Shown in pieces: positions 59,937 to 64,000 of a DNA stretch of 64,000 bases (position 1 is its first letter; each line of letters starts with the position of its first letter). Both the position numbers and the translations under genes were made by a program. The notes beneath the pieces were generated by a model. It ran no database searches and was not told the DNA's origin. It worked only from the letters and a program-made list of their open reading frames with translations. Source of the stretch: CAZEHS01 sp964424355 (GTDB taxonomy: Bacteria > Bacillota > Clostridia > Peptostreptococcales > Acidaminobacteraceae); NCBI GenBank assembly GCA_964424355.1, contig CAYRIO010000017.1:1-64000 (forward strand), in the 5' to 3' direction.

Positions 59937-61417
59937 AAATCCTTCAGATAAAGACTCCGGTCATAGAGGTCAAAGAGCTCCACCTTTGTGATTTTTTTTT
60001 GCTCTAAATCATACACCACGAAATTGAGCCCCCGACTATTCATGGAAACCTGGTTTTCATTGATAAATATCTGGCCCGCCACATTGGGTGGACCGGCACT
60101 GGTGATGCGGACATTCACTGGCATGACCAACCCCTTTAGGGTGCTGTCCTTCTGAAAGAACTGGTCAATAGGGCGCGACTGTTTTTTTTCCCAGAAAACC
60201 GTTCCATCTCCTTTAAAGACCGCAGCGTAAGCCATCCTCGGCTGCCCTACCGGCAGTTGGGTCAGATTCAATTCCCGCAGCCTTTTCAATTCATTGGGCA
60301 GCCAGCCCACAGAGGCATCATCCCTGACGGTGAGGAATATCAACTCAGTTTTTTTGAGAGATTTCAGCAAGTTCAGCATTTGCTGAGGTTCAGAGAGCAC
60401 CCGGTGAGAACCTTCCGCCAACTGGGCCGGATAATTTTCCTGTAGGAAGGCTCCCAGCAGGGCTGTAAAGCGATTTGCTCCCCAGATATTCAGGTGATTA
60501 TTGCCGATCTCCGAACTTTCGTCTCTGAAATCATCCGGCCCGAATCCTGCCGCCTGGGTATTCACATCCAGCCACGGGGTATCCAGTGTTTTTAAAAATG
60601 TCTCGATTTCCTGACTCCGGGCAATGTAGTCCACCTTGGCCAGATACTGGGGCAACAGGGGCTCTTCAACAAAGACGGGCTTTATCCCCTTGCTCAGACA
60701 GAGCGCCACAATCTGGCGCATATATTCTTTGGATTCCTTCGGCAAGGGTTTCAGCGCCACAGGTGCTAATGCCCCGATCCTCCCAAGGGTTTCAGCCGTC
60801 ATCACGGAGGTGCTGGGTCTGAATCCGTTGTAATGGGTGTTTTTTTCAAGGCTGCTTCCCAGATTGAAGAAGAAGTTTTTTTCACGACTCCGTGGCTCTT
60901 TCCAGTTCTGATGCTCCTTGATTACAGGAAATAAAGCATCGCACCAATCGCTGTAGGGAACCAAATCTACAAGATATTCCGCCTTGACAGCCCCCGATTC
61001 CATCGCACGGATCTGTTCATAGGCAAAGTACTCCCGATCCTTGAAAATGCCCGGCCGATCCACAAAGTAGGAACCGATGATCACGATTTTGGGTTGGGTA
61101 TGATGTAGGGCGTCCATCAGCGTATAGTAAGTCTGCCCGATACCCTGGGCGGGCATGGCCAAGGTGTATACGGAAGCATCCAGCTGTTTTGAAAGCCCAA
61201 GGGTGTTGATGCCGCACTGACTGTGTGAGGTGCCGAGAATCAGTACATCGACGGGGGTATCCTTGGTATAGCTGTAAAAGTCCCGATAAACATCTGAGAT
61301 GATCGATCGCGTGATAACAAACTCAGAGGACCATCCCAACAGCGCCAGGAGCACAAGCAGGGCGAAAAGGGATTTCATGGCCTTAGAAAGAAAACCAGAT
61401 AACCTGTGCTTTGTCAT
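59924..61417 (-). CDS. SGNH-like membrane protein with a permuted FAM3/ILEI-like domain
   Basis: About 497 aa (ATG 61417 fits the GGGGGG ribosome site; ATG 61426 is possible). Membrane anchor near residues 12-34. An SGNH/DltD-like domain follows: Ser block LILGTSHSQCG, VIIGSYFVD, and late NHLNIWGANRFT, which may hold the catalytic His. The last ~150 residues resemble the FAM3/ILEI domain in two pieces: IFLTVRDDASVGWLPNELKR first, then ITSAGPPNVAGQIFINEN with RGLNFVVYD and FDLYD. In known ILEI domains the second piece comes first. Probable role in modifying or binding surface polysaccharide. Confidence 0.6.
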   Translation of the reverse strand: MTKHRLSGFLSKAMKSLFALLVLLALLGWSSEFVITRSIISDVYRDFYSYTKDTPVDVLILGTSHSQCGINTLGLSKQLDASVYTLAMPAQGIGQTYYTLMDALHHTQPKIVIIGSYFVDRPGIFKDREYFAYEQIRAMESGAVKAEYLVDLVPYSDWCDALFPVIKEHQNWKEPRSREKNFFFNLGSSLEKNTHYNGFRPSTSVMTAETLGRIGALAPVALKPLPKESKEYMRQIVALCLSKGIKPVFVEEPLLPQYLAKVDYIARSQEIETFLKTLDTPWLDVNTQAAGFGPDDFRDESSEIGNNHLNIWGANRFTALLGAFLQENYPAQLAEGSHRVLSEPQQMLNLLKSLKKTELIFLTVRDDASVGWLPNELKRLRELNLTQLPVGQPRMAYAAVFKGDGTVFWEKKQSRPIDQFFQKDSTLKGLVMPVNVRITSAGPPNVAGQIFINENQVSMNSRGLNFVVYDLEQKKITKVELFDLYDRSLYLKDLLPE

Positions 61418-61468
61418 AAGAACCATCCCCCCCAGAGAATCACATGAAAGTCATCCTGATGCTAAAAC

Positions 61469-61510
61469 GTGAACAAGGAAGGGAGCAGTAAATACTCCTT
61501 CCTTGTTCAC
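61469..61510 (-). terminator. Terminator of the small membrane/stress gene cluster
   Basis: A 14-bp perfect stem GTGAACAAGGAAGG/CCTTCCTTGTTCAC immediately after the YggT-like gene stop. Followed by TTTTAGC on the minus strand. Confidence 0.82.
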
Positions 61511-61513
61511 GAA

Positions 61514-61861
61514 TCACTGTATCGCCGGATTTTTAGGCTTTTCAAGAATTTTAATCAAGCGAGCGACACCATAGGCAATCAGCGCATAGACTATCATGGT
61601 GATGATGACAGCCGGTTCTAGAACTGATTTTGTTTCGATTCCGCTGTTTACAACCGCTCTAAAGATACCTCGGAACGGACTTAACAGTTCATCGGTGGCG
61701 GTGTAGATCCATGAGACGAAGAAGCTTCCGGGATTAGCGCCCAACACCTTGAAAATCAATCTAAAAACCAATAGCGATTCAACAATGCCCAAGCAATAAT
61801 ACACCATACTTCTCAGCTTCATATTCATGTTTCGTGATTTATTAATGGTTTGATTATCCAT
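61514..61861 (-). CDS. YggT-like membrane protein
   Basis: 115 aa. Membrane segments near 22-45 and 80-103, with YYCLGIVESLLVFRLIFKVLGAN and LLSPFRGIF, the short pattern of the YggT family. AAAGGAG precedes the ATG. It is the last of four small genes that read together on the minus strand (62596 to 61514). Confidence 0.75.
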   Translation of the reverse strand: MDNQTINKSRNMNMKLRSMVYYCLGIVESLLVFRLIFKVLGANPGSFFVSWIYTATDELLSPFRGIFRAVVNSGIETKSVLEPAVIITMIVYALIAYGVARLIKILEKPKNPAIQ

Positions 61862-61896
61862 TGTTTCTGCTCCTTTTCACTCCAAAAATCCGTTAT

Positions 61897-62133
61897 CTAT
61901 TTTTTAGAAAGAGCTTTTGCTGTTTTTTTTATGTCCTTGGACAGATCCTGAATGCCATGCTTGATATCCGTTTTCATTTCCTCTGCTTTTCTTTCAGCAT
62001 CCCGGATGACATCCTGTGCTTCGTAGGTCGCGTAGACGACTGCTTTTTTAACCTCTTTTGTCTGCTTTTGAACGGTGCTGTTAATATCTTCAACAACCTT
62101 CAGTGCATCTGCTTTCAATTTTCCCTGCTTCAT
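61897..62133 (-). CDS. Small charged helical protein A
   Basis: 78 aa, entirely helical by composition (Lys, Glu, Asp, Ala-rich), no membrane segment. It contains VEDINSTVQKQTKEVKKAV and AERKAEEMKTDIKHGIQD. It resembles YtxH-tail/apolipophorin-like helical stress proteins, and also the protein at 62336-62596 in its repeated T/K/E helix pattern. GGAGGG precedes the ATG. Function unknown. Confidence 0.65.
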   Translation of the reverse strand: MKQGKLKADALKVVEDINSTVQKQTKEVKKAVVYATYEAQDVIRDAERKAEEMKTDIKHGIQDLSKDIKKTAKALSKK

Positions 62134-62157
62134 TTTTATACCCTCCTGGGTTGGTTT

Positions 62158-62307
62158 CTATAGAATTTTTTTCCCTTGTATGACGTTCACGAGTACCATG
62201 ATCACCGCTATCACCAGCAGGATATGAATAAACCCGCCAATGGTATATGAACTCACTATACCCAAAAGCCAGAGAACGATCAGGATGACTGCGATGGTGT
62301 ATAACAT
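62158..62307 (-). CDS. Lmo0937-family small membrane protein
   Basis: 49 aa. MLYTIAVILIVLWLLGIVSS, then a second helix ILLVIAVIMVLVNVIQGKK: two membrane segments, matching the widespread ~50-aa lmo0937 family linked to general stress and osmotic conditions. A short AGGAG-like GTGTGTCCGACATG context gives a weak ribosome site. It lies between the two helical-protein genes. Confidence 0.82.
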   Translation of the reverse strand: MLYTIAVILIVLWLLGIVSSYTIGGFIHILLVIAVIMVLVNVIQGKKIL

Positions 62308-62335
62308 GTCGGACACACTCCTTTTCTTCTTCGCT

Positions 62336-62596
62336 TCATTTGCCTTGTACTGTTCTTTGTATTTCTTTTGTGATTTTTGCGGTCGTTTTATTCATCTCAT
62401 GCGTCTTGTCACTGATTTCATGCCGAACCCTTTTCTTAATCGTTTCCGCGTTGTCACGATTCTCTTTCATTGCATCCTGGACCACATCTGCAGAATGATT
62501 AACGGAATCCTTCATGTCCTGAGACTTCTGCTCAACAGTATGATTGATCTTCTTAACTATTTTCCCGACTTCTGTCTTGAATTTTTTCAGTGTCAT
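62336..62596 (-). CDS. Small charged helical protein B
   Basis: 86 aa, helical, rich in Lys, Glu, Asp and Thr with no membrane segment. Begins LKKFKTEVGKIVKKINHTVE. Similar in layout to the protein at 61897-62133, so the two may be distant duplicates. GAAAGGAG precedes the ATG. First gene of the four-gene cluster. Function unknown. Confidence 0.65.
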   Translation of the reverse strand: MTLKKFKTEVGKIVKKINHTVEQKSQDMKDSVNHSADVVQDAMKENRDNAETIKKRVRHEISDKTHEMNKTTAKITKEIQRTVQGK

Positions 62597-62771
62597 TTGA
62601 AAATCTCCTTTCTTCCTTTCGACAAAGCACGGTCTGCATCTCCGACACTTCTACTACCAGTATAGCCCGTGGCTCTGACAGGATTCTGACAGGACAAATC
62701 TCCCCAGCCTCCACCACAAAGCGAGCGCCCCCCAAGGATCAGGGAGGCGCTCGCTCTTCGCAGACACGTTT

Positions 62772-63887
62772 CTAGATTAAAAGTGAATCGTAGTACTTCT
62801 GAAATTCAGGTGAGGGCTTAACGTTCAGCTCGTCCTCAAGATACCGGATATAGGTGTGGTAACGTTCAACAATCGCGGCTTTATTGTTCAGGATTTTGAA
62901 AATAGCCATCAACAGCATGCAGGCTCTTTCTTCATCCGGGAAATCATTTAGGATTTTTTGCAGGTATTCTGCCGAGGATTCATAGGCATCCCGTGCCAGG
63001 AAATATTCAGCTAACCCATAGCAGGCCAATCGGTGCACCTGATTGATGGCTTCACTGTAAGGTGCACTCCACAAATAAAATCGATTCCCAAAAAGTTCTC
63101 CCTGGTAAATCTTTTCTGCTTCGACCATGTTCTCTATTTCAAGGCCGTGGGTCAGTCGTTCAAATTCCTGATAATCCAGGATGCACCCCTCTGTTTGAAC
63201 CTGATACCCATTATTTCCACAGGTGATTTGCAGGGATACCCGCTCCTTGATCAGGGTTTTCCTCAACCGATAAACGGTTGTGTACAGGTTCATCAGCCCC
63301 TTCTCATAATCAGAATCCGGCCAAAGGACCTCGCACAGCTTCTCTTTTCCCACAAAACGGTTCGCATGCATGAGGAGGTAGCCCAGTAATTCCTCTACCT
63401 TTGCCGTCAACCATTGAACCGGCTGCCTGGACTGTGAGCCGTAAACCTCAAAGCCCCCCAGCGTGTGAATGCGGCACTGCGGAACCGCCACCGAAACTCC
63501 CTCGGAATGCGGCTGAGTTTTCTGCTCAATGCTATTGATCAGCTTAGAGATCACCCGCTTCATTTCCTGATCATCTATGGGCTTGAGCAAATAATCCAGC
63601 GCATTGACGCGAAATGCCTCTATGGCATACTGACTGTACGCCGTAACGAATACGATCTGTGTCTCCGGACACAATGACAGGACCTTTTCCGCCATTTCAA
63701 GGCCGTTCATCACTGGCATCTCAATATCCACAAATACAACCTCCGGCTTGATGGCAGTGACCTGTTCCAGCAAGCTGAGCGGATCTGTGAACTGAGCAAC
63801 CACTTCCACCACACGTTCTTTTTCAATCGACCGTTTTAACAACACGTGATTTGAAGATTCATCATCCACCGTTATTGCTCGCAGCAT
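62772..63887 (-). CDS. SARP-like response regulator (REC + DNA-binding + BTAD)
   Basis: 371 aa from ATG 63887 (GGAG ten bases before; ATG 63893 is too close to it). Receiver with DDES pocket, phospho-Asp in VVFVDIEMPVMNG and LLKPIDD. Winged-helix domain at about 145-235 (IHTLGGFEVYG; LYTTVYRLRKTL). Bacterial transcriptional activation domain at about 240-370. It pairs with the kinase whose 3' end follows upstream. Target genes are unknown; the small stress cluster next to it is a candidate. Confidence 0.9.
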   Translation of the reverse strand: MLRAITVDDESSNHVLLKRSIEKERVVEVVAQFTDPLSLLEQVTAIKPEVVFVDIEMPVMNGLEMAEKVLSLCPETQIVFVTAYSQYAIEAFRVNALDYLLKPIDDQEMKRVISKLINSIEQKTQPHSEGVSVAVPQCRIHTLGGFEVYGSQSRQPVQWLTAKVEELLGYLLMHANRFVGKEKLCEVLWPDSDYEKGLMNLYTTVYRLRKTLIKERVSLQITCGNNGYQVQTEGCILDYQEFERLTHGLEIENMVEAEKIYQGELFGNRFYLWSAPYSEAINQVHRLACYGLAEYFLARDAYESSAEYLQKILNDFPDEERACMLLMAIFKILNNKAAIVERYHTYIRYLEDELNVKPSPEFQKYYDSLLI

Positions 63888-63908
63888 GGGCATTCTCCTA
63901 TCAAGGGC

Positions 63909-64000
63909 TCATTCAGTTACTTGAGTGCTCTGTCCGCCTTCCCGTAATGGCAGAAGCATCACGACGATGGTGCCAACCCCTTCAACGCTTCTTATCCTCA
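63909..64000 (-). CDS. Sensor histidine kinase, C-terminal fragment
   Basis: The minus-strand frame from the window edge reads RIRSVEGVGTIVVMLLP and then a short tail ending at TGA (63909-63911). This is the last strand of a HATPase domain (EGxGTxVxxxLP). It lies 21 bp before the response regulator start, so it is the cognate kinase, cut by the window end. Confidence 0.75.
   Translation of the reverse strand, partial: RIRSVEGVGTIVVMLLPLREGGQSTQVTE

Overview
The window looks like a stretch of chromosome from an anaerobic member of the Bacillota, most likely an amino-acid-fermenting Clostridia. The evidence is strong GGAGG-type ribosome binding sites, several TTG/GTG starts, YaaR and FliK/FlhB-like proteins of the Bacillus ylqG-ylqH type, a YcbA/YcbB-like two-component pair, an FMN riboswitch in front of ribU, and FeoA/FeoB with a Cys-rich FeoB partner. 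No rRNA, tRNA or CRISPR array was seen. I do not assign a genus. Nearly all core genes from about 8.7 kb onward are GC-rich, whereas the first 7.4 kb is clearly AT-rich and accessory.

The most unusual region is at the left end (about 45-5400). Six degenerate inverted-repeat sites with attC architecture (R''-L''-L'-R', ending in GTTRRRY-like boxes) separate single genes or gene pairs: a decayed toxin with an intact antitoxin, a small membrane protein, a self-inhibited Fic enzyme, a reversed HigB/HigA pair, a TPR membrane protein and another membrane protein. In most cassettes the R'' box at the end is complementary to the box that starts that same cassette, as expected for a circular cassette intermediate. 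This is an integron cassette array with no integrase inside the window. Because all sites point the same way, any intI/attI should lie left of base 1. Beyond the last site come a frameshifted mini-gene, an SRPBCC protein, a nucleotidyltransferase fused to a GyrI-like domain, and an internally deleted NTF2-like gene.

Region 7.5-15.7 kb holds an ornithine-racemase-like PLP enzyme, a complete branched-chain amino acid ABC transporter (livJHMGF, minus strand) and a YcbA/YcbB-like kinase/regulator pair, which together suggest amino acid sensing, uptake and catabolism. Region 15.8-22.8 kb holds pcrA-ligA (DNA repair) and ftsE-ftsX with a secreted coiled-coil protein that resembles EnvC/CwlO but carries no hydrolase domain. 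Region 23-28.2 kb holds a hybrid sensor kinase and an orphan trio of YaaR, FlhB-C-like and FliK-like proteins. Region 28.3-34.3 kb holds a DHH phosphoesterase, an EamA transporter, the feoA-feoB iron uptake locus with Fur-type operators, and an HI0933-family flavoprotein.

Region 34.4-47.8 kb is mixed: an EF-hand-rich protein, a degenerate DHH protein, two stand-alone response regulators, ribU with its riboswitch, a thiol peroxidase, a dCache-type kinase, a 2Fe-2S ferredoxin, Ppx/GppA, PilZ, a histidine phosphatase, an IscA/HesB-like protein, a surface protein behind a Fur-type box, a methyltransferase and a cupin. Region 47.8-58.9 kb is a complete purine operon in the order purL-E-C-F-M-N-H-D (minus strand), with a palindromic operator-like element between purL and purE. 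The right end has a LysR regulator, an SGNH-like protein with an apparently permuted FAM3/ILEI domain, a cluster of small membrane or helical stress-type proteins, a SARP-like response regulator, and the 3' end of its sensor kinase.
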